The notes under the pieces: model-generated
Database searches by the model: none
Told to the model about the DNA's origin: nothing
The model's input: the letters and a program-made list of their open reading frames with translations, nothing else
Position numbers and translations under genes: made by a program
Source: Pinus tabuliformis
Lineage: Eukaryota > Streptophyta > Pinopsida > Pinales > Pinaceae
Reading direction: 5' to 3'
Assembly (NCBI GenBank): GCA_031772625.1
Contig: CM062805.1
Location: 519,544,683 to 519,608,682, forward strand
Length of the DNA: 64,000 nt
In this document: one piece after another, positions 48,411 to 59,057 of the stretch
Position numbering within the stretch: the first letter of the stretch is position 1
Layout: each line of letters begins with the position of its first letter

Positions 48411-49860
48411 TCTGGAGATCTAGGCAGAGGGTGTGCCAAACCTTTCGCGAAACCACAGAATACGTTTTACGGTACGGGTGGTCGATCTTCGTGAATGCTG
48501 TGTTCACTGCATCGCGATCAGTAGGGCGGCCGACACGGTTTCCTAAGGATAAAGGATAAAAGCCTATAGGGGTCTCCCAATATACGCGACGGTACGCGGG
48601 AGCTCAAATCCGTGTTAGTGCCACCGACTCTCAGGAGGAATCACCCACCTTCGTAGAGATCGACAGTCACTATGTTTAACGACGCCGGAACACGTCTCTA
48701 CCTAGACCTCTAGATGTTTGCGTTAAATTCCAAAGCGTTGTTATGTAAATTGAGTTTATTTTAATGTTGATCTTCCTTAACAGTTTGCCTTTCAGGTTCG
48801 CCACGAGATGTATATATACAACTTCCTACATGCAATCTAAGAATGAGAAGCAAAATCTTTTCAATCTTTCAACTTTGAAAGCCTTAATCTACTTGAGGAA
48901 AGAGCAAGACACAACTTTTTCCACAGATCAAAGAACACACACTAAAATGCACATTTTCCTAAATCGTCAAGCATACAGTCAAATGCAAAATGCACAATGC
49001 ATGTATTTCTTTTCGTTATCCTTAATGTTGATGCTTAACAAAAGGAAACTGTTGTATGATTTTTGAATCAACTTTCAAGTAAAAATAAACAAGCTTGTCC
49101 ACAATCAAAAGAACACCTTATGAAAGACTTGTCTTAAATATAGGAAAAGTATAGATTCAAACCATAAAGTGAGAAGCAAACCAATCCAAAACAGCTATGA
49201 ACAGCAATAACACTAACTCATAAGATCGCAATCTAAGAGGCCACAGCTACTAGGTTCGCTTTTCACAATGGGAAATTGTAACTGAAACAAGAAATATTGA
49301 AAGAACGTTTACAATTTCATCACACAACTGAGGCGGAATAATGTCAAGGAGAAGTGGTCTACAGCAAATACAATAACCAGCAAGCAATCAGCCAAAAACA
49401 AGTGCAAACAGGGCCAAGACACAAAGGAAGAGCTGAGCTAGAGTAAGGCCAACTGGACCAGCGCAGGCACTGGTCTACCAGTTTCACTCTCAGCGCAGTT
49501 CCCGAAGGGAGCACCTGCGCTGTAATGCAGACTGCCTGTGGACAGCCTGCACTGACTTACGAGAGTTACGTCTGCTAAGAATTCCGGGTCATAAAAAGCT
49601 CAAAAATGTATTGTTTTGACTGAAATAAAATGCTATGGGTTAAGTACAGGCTAAGGGATGATCAAGAGGATAAAGATCTATCACTAAGAGTAAGGATTCA
49701 TCTGTAGATCAGCTCTTTAAATCTTGAATTTGCTCAGCAAAGGAGCAAGAGTAGCAAAACCCTCTACTTCGCTTTTGATAGAGTCAAAAGCTTTTCGATT
49801 CGGTACTCCTTTCTTCAAGAAATGAATAGCAAAATACTACAACAACAAGATACTAGGATC
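48411..49860 (-). other. Leader of element E, no gene
   Basis: This lies between the E primer-binding site and its reading frame. I see no coding region. Copies of CAGCGCAG lie at 49459, 49491 and (inverted) 49514-49522. Confidence 0.5.
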
Positions 49861-49878
49861 TCCCCAGCGAAGTCGCCA
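49861..49878 (-). promoter_or_regulatory. Primer-binding site of element E
   Basis: The minus strand reads TGGCGACTTCGCTGGGGA, three bases inside the LTR. Confidence 0.85.
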
Positions 49879-49881
49879 GTT

Positions 49882-50951
49882 TGTTGTGGGGAAAAGTATC
49901 CGATGCGGATGACACTAACCCTTTCTAAAGGTGACAGACTTTAGCAACAACTGAATGACAAAGTTTTCATGTTCATCTTTATGAAAGCACAGAGAGAATA
50001 GAAAGAGGATCAACCAACCTGGTGTCTTGCGCTTAGTCGATCCTTGTCCTTCTCGCTTTGTATCCCGTTCCCAGCTCTTTACTCTCCAAGCCGATCCAGC
50101 TACACATAGAATCTGCACAACAAAAGGGAGCAAACTACGAGATACAAGCAATCATAATTGAAGCATGGATTAGGTTGCATCAAATATACATGTAAACACA
50201 AAAGCATCTATGTAAAACAAGTATATAGAAGAACATGCAAACTTTATTGATAGAAAGTAACAGGGTTCCAGAGGAAGTTACAACCAATGATGTTGGCCCC
50301 AATCCAGCGGCACCTCCTCGGCAGCAAGAACTCTCTTCTTCACCTCTAGTAAAACAATCACCCAATAATCCTGGCAGTATACCAACAACACCTCCTTGCT
50401 TATACAAAATTCCAGCCTCCTTAGACCTCATAGAAGAGCTCTATATATAGGAGAGAAGAAGAGAGGATGAGTCAGCTTGAGGCTGGCATAGAGCTGACTA
50501 GTGTCCTCTCCCTCTTCAGTTAATCTTCAGTTCTTGAGTCCACTTGGAGATCCTTGGTTACACATGGTGATCAAGTACCTCTTACTCATCACAAGGCGAA
50601 TCTGATGAACCAAGTGTCAGTTTGGAAGCTTCCTGGGCAATTGACACCTTGCAGGAGGACTGTGCCACTTGGCCAATCTCGCCCAGCGCAGGTAGCCTTC
50701 ATTGTTTTTGACTTCCAGCGCAGGTACAGAGTGGGACAGTTGCAATACAGCGCAGAAGCTCAGTTAAGCAGCTGACATGATCCAAAATAAGCCTGTTCTG
50801 AAGTGTTTTCAGGTGGAGAACTGATTGGAAGTGCTGTTGATTGATGACCTTGTTCTTTTAGGGGTAAGAACAACATGTTTAGGGACTGAGGATCCCTGTA
50901 ATTATCGACATTTCATGCTCCTTGACGCGAGGCACAAAAATGTCTACAACA
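49882..50951 (-). repeat. 5' LTR of element E
   Basis: This LTR is 1070 bp with perfect terminal inverted repeats TGTTGT and ACAACA. It is joined on the left to the primer-binding site, so E is coded on the minus strand and this is its 5' LTR. The matching 3' LTR is not in the window and may be lost at the gap. TTATC at 50952-50956 would be the target duplication. Three CAGCGCAG words lie at 50684-50755. Confidence 0.85.
50441..50450 (-). promoter_or_regulatory. TATA box of element E LTR
   Basis: CTATATATAG lies about 500 bases inside the LTR from its U3 end, a normal promoter position. Confidence 0.55.
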
Positions 50952-51168
50952 TTATCCACCCCCACCGGTTGAACTCCCTCACTCATTAAGAGGATAGGGA
51001 AGGTAGAAAATAAGGCTATCCCTCTAATTAAGCTACTTCATTAAGAAGCTTATCTAAGAAAGTTGAGAAGAGAAGCTAGGAGAGGAAGCCTTACCTGGAC
51101 TCATCTACCTGAAACATTCAGACTCCCTCATTCATCTAAGAAAGCTTATCTAAGAAGGAGGGCTTAAT

Positions 51169-51340
51169 AAGGGTAGGTCGATTGCAGAAACCATGGCATT
51201 AGCACATGAAATGGTAAGGGAGCTGTACAGGGATGTGTGGGGCAGCAATGTTTTGCTAAAACTAGATATGGCTAAAGCCTATGATAGGCTGGAATGGCCT
51301 TTTTTCTTAAAGGTGCTTCGAAAGCTAGTCTTCCCGCTTT
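51169..51340 (+). pseudogene. LINE reverse transcriptase fragment
   Basis: The plus frame reads GRSIAETMALAHEMVREL and then LLKLDMAKAYDRLEWPFF, which is the first catalytic Asp region of L1-like plant LINE reverse transcriptases. Similarity ends near 51340, and the rest of the open frame to 51468 does not look like RT. Only this piece is present, without endonuclease or the FADD-type motif. Such fragments are known in plant mitochondrial genomes as well as in nuclei. Confidence 0.75.
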
Positions 51341-54230
51341 CTGGTTTAGTTTCAAGCTCTAGCTTAGGTATCTTATATAGTGAAAGTTGCGTGATGAATC
51401 TCATTACCGGGCTAGAGCCCTTCTTTCTGATATGGATTTGGGTGCCTCGCCTGAAGCGTCTCATTTAGATATAGATATTACAGATCCGCATACGAAATAT
51501 TGGAATGACCGGATAACTGCCCAAAGCACTACTAAATGGGTGTCAAACGAGAATGAAATGGGATGACTGATTGATGGATACATGGGAATATTCCACTCCT
51601 GAACGACTTGGTACTCCCTCTTTCTCTATGGATCGATCATATGAGTTTCCACTCTACCGCACCAATGCAGGAATTGAAATTGATAGATGTTCCTCCCGGT
51701 GCCTTGTTAGAAGCTCGTTTTCCAACAAGAAAATGGAATATTTGAAGACCCCATCCCTGGAACTGGAAAAGGACCTAAACTCGTGATAGAAGCCTAATGC
51801 AATCTGGTTTTCCCACTTTTCTAGTTACGGAGAGAGAAGCCAACTCTACTTCATTCACGAAATAAAGAGTTCCAGAGGCTGACATTCCAAATCCAACGTA
51901 TGAAGATGTTGTTCCATAAGAATATAATTCCTACCCGAATCCAACCGAATAAGTCATTAAAGAGGCCATTGTTCCAGGCCTAGAATAGGAGTGGCTCCCT
52001 GACTTCTTTCTACCTTACTAACTGTACCCAGATAATCAATGTCTTCACCCTAACCCATACACCTATCCATATTTTTCCGTATCCACTGCATGCCCTAAAG
52101 AAAGATTGTCACCCGAGCTCATATCATTCGAATAGAAAGAATCAATGACCAGATCTGTGTACCAGAAAGAAGTTGCTGAAAGACATGATGCCCCGAAGCC
52201 CTCAATTGGTGGGAGGGCCAGTCGTAAAATCATGATCGGCCCGTGAACAAATAATCGATGCCTAGCCCTCAAGCGGTGGCCTAGTAGAAGGAGTAGTCCC
52301 TTTCCATGCCTTTCTATGCTATGTTCACCATACCATTAAGCCCAGGAGCTGCAGTCGATAAATAAGAGTCGACTGACCAGAAAGGAATGTCCCTACCCTA
52401 AAGCCGAAACGATTGACTATGAGCCGAGAAGAAGGAATCCGGTTGATTGATATGGGCTGATAAACAAAATTCGTTGTCCCGAAAACTGAGACAGAATGAG
52501 ATTGAATAGAAACAAAGTACATGGAATAAAGAAATTTTCTGAAAGCGTCGTTGTGACATAAGCCGAGAACGAATGAATGACTATGCGCCAAGAAAGAATG
52601 ACAGCTTGTTGTTCGCAGATTGTATTCTGTTCATCGTGGAATCGTCGGTGCAGTTACTTCGAAGAGAAAGATCGGCTTGAGGACCATGGACAAGAGGAGG
52701 CTATACACATAGGGAGGTTTCGACTATTCTAGACTTATGGTTAAGGGTCAAGTCTTTCTGGCTAGTGCCGAGACCTTTCATAAGCAAGCGCTATTGCCTG
52801 TCGTGAGTGCACTGTAGTTTTATCGCTAGCTTTTGAGACTCTGCGTGCTGGGAGTTGGCACCTACATAAATAGAAAATAGGAATAGCCAAAAATAGTCAT
52901 CATAGGAATACCACAACTGCAACCATAACAGTAACCGCTAAAGAAAAGGGAGCAGGCTATTGGATCTCCTCGCCTGCCAGCCAATAGAAATCCCAATCGA
53001 AAGTTAGTGGGAAAGTAAGAAGAACAGGAATAAGAGGATGCGCAAGTAGGCTCGACCGCTAGGGAGAGAAATATTAGCAATCGGAATATGATTATTTTGT
53101 AGTCTTTCCCTCTTTCATAGCCTTGTTAGTAGCAGCCTTAGGTGAAACGAGTAGTTAACCAGAACCCGAGTCCACGATCTAAAGTAGGAGTAGGTCTTTC
53201 AGAGCCTCCTTCTCGTATGTATTATAAATCCTAACCATAGCATGAAGAGTAACCGGAGCAGTAACCGCGACAGGCAGATACACCAGAAGGAGCAGGAGTA
53301 GTAGGAGCTGGTCTATTCACAATTTCCATAGGAGCCGTAACCGAAATCGCAATAGCAAGCCATTGAGCAGTTATCCTCTATTTGATGTATCGACTCCTGT
53401 TGCTTGCAGGCGAGTTGAACAAAGGGTTTCATAAGGGAAGGAAATATCGTACAGTGAAGGAAAGTCCTAAGGGTGAAAGGAAGGAGGGAAAGGCTCCCCG
53501 AAGGGTCACTTGATCCTACTCATTCATTCATCTAATAAGAAGCTCAGAAAGGTAAGGGAAAATTCTAGGTAGTATAAGACAGACTTCCCTAATCATTCAT
53601 TCAGCTAATAAGAAGGTTGTAAGGAAGGTTGAACTCATTCACTCATTATTCCAGGCTTTACTCACCTAATTAATAAGCTTAGAAAAGAAGATGATTCAGC
53701 CTCTCCCCGAAGGGACATAAGAAGGAAGCTAATCAAGAATATGATGAAACTACTCCATTAAGAAGGAAGGAGAAAGACTAAAGAAAGGATCCCGCTTGCT
53801 TGCTGTTAGGAGGGCAAGGAAGAAGAGAAGGAAGATGATTCAGCTACTCAGAAAGAAGTTAAGAAGGCTTCTTACTCCCTCATTCATTCAGCTAATAAGA
53901 AAGATAAGAGGGAAAGGAAGGTAAGAAGGTTTTACTCCACTACTCATTAACTCAAGGTAGGAGAGGTAGTAAGGAATGGCTTATAGGAATAAATAGGAAT
54001 GGCTGGAACTAAATCCGGAAAGAAGGGGAAAAGAAGTGAACTCATCTTCAATAAAATCAGAGTACATCCTCAACCCTTTCTAAGCAATCATAGCAGCACT
54101 CGCGGAAAAGTCGAATCTCAAGGGAACTTCCAAAGTAACATATGGTCTCTATGAAAGTTGTGGACATTCTTTCTAAAAGAAATATAGCTTCAGCTTCTCA
54201 CTATCCATCCCTTCAATAAGTGTAGTTAGA

Positions 54231-54831
54231 GCTCAGACAACTGAAGAACTGCACCAAAGATCTTGATCATCGTATCACAATCCTTGAAGAACAAAATCCT
54301 ACAGCTGATGTAGTTCGACAGAGTGAAATGGAGATCACAGCGGAAGCAAGCATTATCAGTGCTATGTCACACCAAGCTCAGAAATGGGTAACACATTTTT
54401 CAATAAACGTCTTCGGGAAAACCCACACTAACATTTATGCCAACTTGGATTCTTGCTCAGATTTGAACTGCATACGGCCAGGATATGTTCCGGGTCAATA
54501 CTGGAAGAGGTTTGGTGCAAGAATTCATGCAGTAGACGGAAACCAAGTCGAGACCAATTGGTTTAGTTGGGGTTCAAGGTCCCGGAGGGGCTTGCACTTC
54601 CTAGTGCAAGGAATTCATGAATTGAAGATCCGACTGTCTAAAGTTAGATTTTCTCATAAAAAAGGACTTGAAATGGAGATTCTCCTTGGCAATCCGTTCC
54701 TCACCATGATCCAAATAATCACTATCTCGAAAGAAGGAATCAGAGGATATATGAATGGTAAGCACATCCTATTCAGATTTGTTGTGCCCACCCGATCATC
54801 TCGAATCCAACAAGCAATGGTCCACGCCTAG
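54231..54831 (+). pseudogene. Pararetrovirus-like aspartic protease remnant with in-frame 36-nt insertion
   Basis: About 200 codons are open on the plus strand. A short coiled coil (LKNCTKDLDHRITILEEQ) is followed by a retropepsin-like domain. The active-site region reads IYANLDSCSDLNCI, so the Asp is present but the Gly of the triad is not. The second half has MEILLGNPFLTMI, which fits the LLGN motif of this fold. The order coiled coil then protease, and the spacing, suggest a relic of an endogenous caulimovirid; a gypsy origin is possible. A Bpu-like element supplies 12 codons in the middle (54576-54611) without shifting the frame. No RT or RNase H follows, so the copy is a dead fragment. 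Confidence 0.5.
54576..54611 (+). repeat. Bpu-like 36-nt element 1
   Basis: Exactly 36 nt starting AAGGTCCCGGAGGGGCTTGC and ending in GTGCAAGG, with AAGG at both ends. It lies inside the protease-like reading frame. Confidence 0.75.
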
Positions 54832-55415
54832 GGCGAAAGGTTATGTAATGGCCTTAGTCGCGCGCATCCTACGATCAAACTACAGTGCGCATAAGTGTAG
54901 CACTAGACTCACTATTATAAACAACAAAAGCCCCTTTCGCATAATAGATGTGCCCGAAAAACAAGTTGCCCTTGCTTGCTTTCTTGTACTGTTTCTTGTT
55001 GTAACAAGTTACCCTAAAGCCTATGTTTGTTGGGTTGGAGTAGAAAGATTCGTTCTCTATCAACGACATTGGATCTGGTCTCTTTCCAAGAGTAGCTAGT
55101 AGTTATGCTGCACCCTAGATTTATGGTCCAGTTCCCGATTCATCTCGCTCATGCAACCATCTATATACGTAGGAAGTATCCTCTTCGCCCGCCATTCAGA
55201 GTGAATTCTTTCTCCCCGCCCCCACAGAGACACCTTTACCTATGAGCTGAGTAGTGTATGGGGGGAAGCACGTGATGGGAGAGCTGAGTCTACCTATTGA
55301 CCGCTTTAGAGTGCCTCGTCTCGATGAAATGGGTGACCTTCCTTCTCGGGTAGTACTCTTGCTCTTCCTGGCTCAAAGAAACTCCTCTCCTTATCAGACG
55401 AGTCCCCTATCGGGT

Positions 55416-55451
55416 CCTTGCACAAGGAAGCGCAAGACCCTACCGGACCTT
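55416..55451 (-). repeat. Bpu-like 36-nt element 2
   Basis: Exactly 36 nt on the minus strand, beginning AAGGTCCGGTAGGGTCTTGC and ending GTGCAAGG. Confidence 0.72.
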
Positions 55452-55567
55452 CTTTTCTAGCTAGGAAGCGGATGAGGAAGAAAACTCCTATTGCTGTTAT
55501 GGCTAGTGTGAGTTGCTCATTGGTCAGTGGTTCAATCTATACTTTCAGTAAGCGGGTTAAGTAAGAA

Positions 55568-55603
55568 AAGGTCCCGGAGGGGCTTGCGCTTCCTAGTGTA
55601 AGG
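55568..55603 (+). repeat. Bpu-like 36-nt element 3
   Basis: Exactly 36 nt, beginning AAGGTCCCGGAGGGGCTTGC and ending GTGTAAGG. It differs from element 1 at only two positions. Confidence 0.75.
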
Positions 55604-56781
55604 AAAGAGAGCCAGCTAGCCAAGTTACTATTCTCTAGTAGTAGTAGTAGTCTCGTCTATCTCTGCTTTCTCTCGTACTATTGCTTTCGGCTTTTAGCTG
55701 TCAAGAAAGCAACTCATGAATTCATTCCTTCAGTTCGGCAAGTGGCTTTGCTTAGAGAGTCTGTACTTTCAGTTCCAACTGTAAGTGGTCGTAGAGAGAA
55801 AGAGGGGCATCTGGGCTTGTTCTCTCCTCTCGCATGCTCTTTCCATTTTTGAGTCCTTCGGTTCATGGATTTTAAGTCGCTTTTCATGGCGTTTCACTCC
55901 TTTTATCGTAGAGGGAAGTGATTGATTGATTTCTCGACTTGCGGTACTGATACTCCGGGCAAGTGCTAGTGCTAGTGGTTTTTCTCATATAATATTTCCT
56001 TCTGAAGTCAACTCCTGAAGTGATTTCTTTCAGTACTGGGACTCAAGTCAAGTAGTTGAGATAAGTTGTTTGCTCTTTGTCAGGTGCCGTAAGTTCCTTC
56101 TGTCCGTTAGGTTAGCTCGTTAGGTTAGTGGTTCAAGTCAATAAGCGAGGAGATCTGTTGGCACTGCACAGAGAACAGTCACTTGCGGTAGTTTCGAGAA
56201 GAGAGTAGGCAGTTCAGAGAAAGATTCCCCTTTTCTTACTCCATTTACCCACTTTGAGCAAGCGTGTTGAACTCTCCAATTTAGCGGGTACCAGGGCTAC
56301 TAATGGAGAACTGATAGGCCACCTTCTCACTCTTCAATTTTCCACGTTGACTACGGGTACACCCCGTTAGTGTATCAAGTCATAAGGCCAGGTTCTCCCA
56401 CTTTCATTTCCCACGGTCGCTCACTAAGCAAGGCCAGTCATCCCAAGCCAGCGTCCTCCCATCCATCCTATCCAGCTAGCCAAGTCACTATATCCAAAGC
56501 CATAGCCAGTCGGCCAAAACCAGCAATAGATCCAGATAGAAACAAAAGCAAAGACAGTAGCAATAGTAGCATAAGATTAAGCCGTTGACTAAGCAGTTTA
56601 TCCAGCAGTAGACCCACCAGCAGGAGTATATGTGGATTCAATGGACCTAGTTGGGGCACGAAAACCTTATCGCCGAGCTCTGCTATTAAGAGAAAACCTC
56701 TCCTTTTAGTCGAGCCAGCTTACTCTTCCTCATCGCGGAAGGAAGAAATGAAATTCTTCTGGGTCGGTGGGTCAAGGTGGT

Positions 56782-56930
56782 AAAGAACTTTGCAACACAA
56801 ATGATTAACGGAGCAATTCCCTTCTAAAGAACTCCGTAACACAGATGATTAACGGAGCAATCCCCTTCTAAAGAACTCCGTAACACAGATGATTAATGGA
56901 GCAATTCCCTTCTAAAGAACTCTGAAATCT
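56782..56930 (+). repeat. 44-bp tandem repeat
   Basis: Units start at 56782, 56826, 56870 and 56914 with AAAGAACT and contain ATGATTAACGGAGCAAT. There are three full units and a partial fourth, with few differences. Confidence 0.9.
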
Positions 56931-57588
56931 GCGGATATGTTGTTAGCTAATTTCACAAGCAGACAGTTCCTACAAAGCTTATTGATTGGAGTGGTAAATC
57001 CTATCTATAAACCTGGCCTATCTATCTATCTTTCTATCCGATCTAACCCTTCCTACTTGGCTGTCTTCCCTATCTCGTCTGACAAGCTTTCTTCCCTATC
57101 TATGGGGCGGGAGGCATAGCAATCAGGACGATCAGAAGGCAGATCCTAACTTGAACTACTATCAACTGCAACTTGAACTACCCCTACCAAATAGTACAGC
57201 CAAGACCATTCTAACCGTCCCCCTACCACTACTACTTCCATCTAGCCAACTATCCACTAATCTTTATAGCAAATACTCACACCTACGCTTACGCTGATCG
57301 CATTCTGACCTAGCTTCCTAATGAGTATGAGTACGGGTCAAGCTTATCCTTACTTCCCCTACCTCTCTAGGACAGGTAGAAGAGTATGTCTTACCTTCTG
57401 TCTGTCTTTGGAAGTAAGGACAGAACAACCAACCCTTTCTTATCCCGTCCCGCAGTGGAACAACCAACCCTTCTTGTCCAGTAAAAACAACTAGTTAGGA
57501 CAATTTATGGATAAGTCCCTAAGTACGGGGCTCAAAGCCTTATCTATTCTGGTTGAAGCATCATAAGGTAATGCTTATGTAATATTCT

Positions 57589-57628
57589 TTCGGTAGTTTC
57601 GCTAAAAATTTGCTAAGAAACTACCGAA
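57589..57628. other. Perfect 12-bp hairpin
   Basis: TTCGGTAGTTTC (57589-57600) and GAAACTACCGAA (57617-57628) pair fully across a 16-base loop. It resembles a transcript-end stem-loop of organelles, but no gene is adjacent. Confidence 0.6.
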
Positions 57629-57695
57629 TCATTTTCATTTCAGAATGAGGTTAGGTCTTGAAGATTGTGGTCTAGGATTAGGTCTTCTCTTGCTG

Positions 57696-57817
57696 TTGGT
57701 GAATGACCGATGCAACTGAAACAACCTAATTGAAGAATGAAATGAGATAAAGAGATATGGTCTGGAAGATATTTGGCCAGGATATATTCTCTTTTTTTGG
57801 TGAATGACCGATGCAAC
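57696..57817 (+). repeat. Short direct repeat
   Basis: TTGGTGAATGACCGATGCAA followed by C occurs at 57696-57716 and again at 57797-57817, 101 bases apart. The intervening sequence is not repeated. Confidence 0.8.
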
Positions 57818-58152
57818 ATATATAATAGAGGTCAAGGAGCTAGGATGCGTAGCTTGAAACCTTCGACCTTGAGTTACTTATTGGGTGGGGGGGCCGAATG
57901 AATATGGAAGGTGAGAGCGAGACCATCACTCGATCAATGATTAGACAAATCGATGGGTCAAATGAATCAAAACGAAGTGGATGCGCATATAGCCTTTGAG
58001 GCTGTGTCCTCAAAGAAGTGATTCTTGTACCAGAGACTAGAAAATATATCAATCTTGTGAAAACAACTGCAACATATATAAAGATATGAGGCATTTCCCT
58101 TCTGCAAATCCCTCACCATATGAATAGTGAGTGACTCCGTCCCTCCTGCATC

Positions 58153-58520
58153 AAGGATGCATAAGCATGCTCGACTATTAAGGAAAGGAAGCCCCCGGCA
58201 GGGCTCTCAATATAAGGAGAGGAAATTTTCATCTAATATTCTCCATTTTGAGATTGCATAATTACATATATAATATATGCATTGTCTACTAAAGCTTAAT
58301 TACATCTCCGCAGATTGCGAAGTGAAATAGAGGGGTGCTACAACAAGCTCGACCATAAGGGCCGCCATCAAATTGCTCCATAAAGAATCGGTATTTCGGA
58401 GTGAAATAGAGGATGCGCAAGCACGCTCGACCAACAGGAGAGGGGAATTGCTCCGAAACCCATGATTTCACTAAGTGAATTTCAGAGTGAAACAGAGGAT
58501 GCGCAAGCACGCTCGACCAA
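58153..58520 (+). repeat. 31-nt AAGG-bounded elements, dispersed group
   Basis: Members are 58153-58183 (AAGGATGCATAAGCATGCTC... ending AAGG), 58330-58360 (GAGGGGTGC... ending AAGG), 58409-58438 and a partial one at 58495-58520. The last three are preceded by GTGAAATAGAGG or GTGAAACAGAGG, about 80 bases apart. All contain GCTCGAC. A C-run at about 58519-58534 follows the last. Confidence 0.7.
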
Positions 58521-58642
58521 CCCCCCCCCCCCCACCTAATAAGCATCAAGGACCAGCAAGGTGGGGTAACGTGGCCCTCTCAAATAAGTAACTAAGACGA
58601 GAAACTCTCTTTTGGGGGAGGGGCCCCAAAATGGAGGACCGA

Positions 58643-58754
58643 CAGGGTGCGTAAGCACACTCGACTCTCAAGGACCGGCAATGGGGCTCGACTGATAAGG
58701 ACTGGAAACGGGGCTTGACTCTCAAGGACCGGCAACAGGGCTCGAATGATAAGG
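58643..58754 (+). repeat. 31-nt AAGG-bounded elements, overlapping chain
   Basis: Four units lie at 58643-58673, 58670-58700, 58697-58727 and 58724-58754. Each is 31 nt and each shares its terminal AAGG with the next, so the period is 27. The first starts CAGG. The core is ACCGGCAATGGGGCTCGACT with variants. Confidence 0.8.
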
Positions 58755-59057
58755 AGAGGAACTTTAGTTACTCAACCATAAGCCCCCCCCACCCAATAAC
58801 TAAACCCAAGAGGACCGGAGGGAGGGAGTCACTCACTGAAATGGAATGAAATTCTTTATGTTCTTGACTTCAAGCTTTGAGCAGACCCAAAGCAATTCAC
58901 ACTGGTCTTCCTATTTGAAGGGGTTTTGAAATTCAAGTCTGGCGGCTGAAATACATAGATATTCAAGTTACAAGACAAGTGTCATGACTTCTGCAAATGT
59001 TTGGGTTGTCGTATGTTGATCTAGATTTTTTGAAAGAACCAGTGATATTATTGTGAA

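Larger units (their letters stand above)
50952..58850. other. Mitochondrial-like tract (probable nuclear mitochondrial DNA)
   Basis: The base composition and texture change here. There are many short degenerate repeats (ACTCATTCATTC, AATAAGAAG, GGAAGG), short AAGG-bounded elements, small tandem repeats and hairpins, with no long reading frame. Three exact 36-nt Bpu-like elements point to gymnosperm mitochondrial DNA. I recognise no mitochondrial gene, so it would be spacer sequence. Apart from the features listed separately, 51340-54230 and 54830-58150 hold nothing I can name. Confidence 0.5.

Noticed and set aside
51471..53100. Possible mitochondrial gene fragments
   Set aside because: Short frames (for example 51571-51786) gave no motif I can assign to a mitochondrial gene, so no gene is claimed.
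53401..53960. Repeats of ACTCATTCATTC / AATAAGAAG as a tandem satellite
   Set aside because: The words recur irregularly without a fixed period. I treat them as low-complexity texture of the mitochondrial-like tract.
58180..58217. A further AAGG-bounded element (33 or 38 nt)
   Set aside because: The length fits neither the 31-nt nor the 36-nt class and the core GCTCGAC is missing.
58289..58549. Minus-strand open frame of 86 codons
   Set aside because: It is produced by the GTGAAATAGAGG-ATGCGCAAGCACGCTCGACC repeats and the C-run, not a gene.
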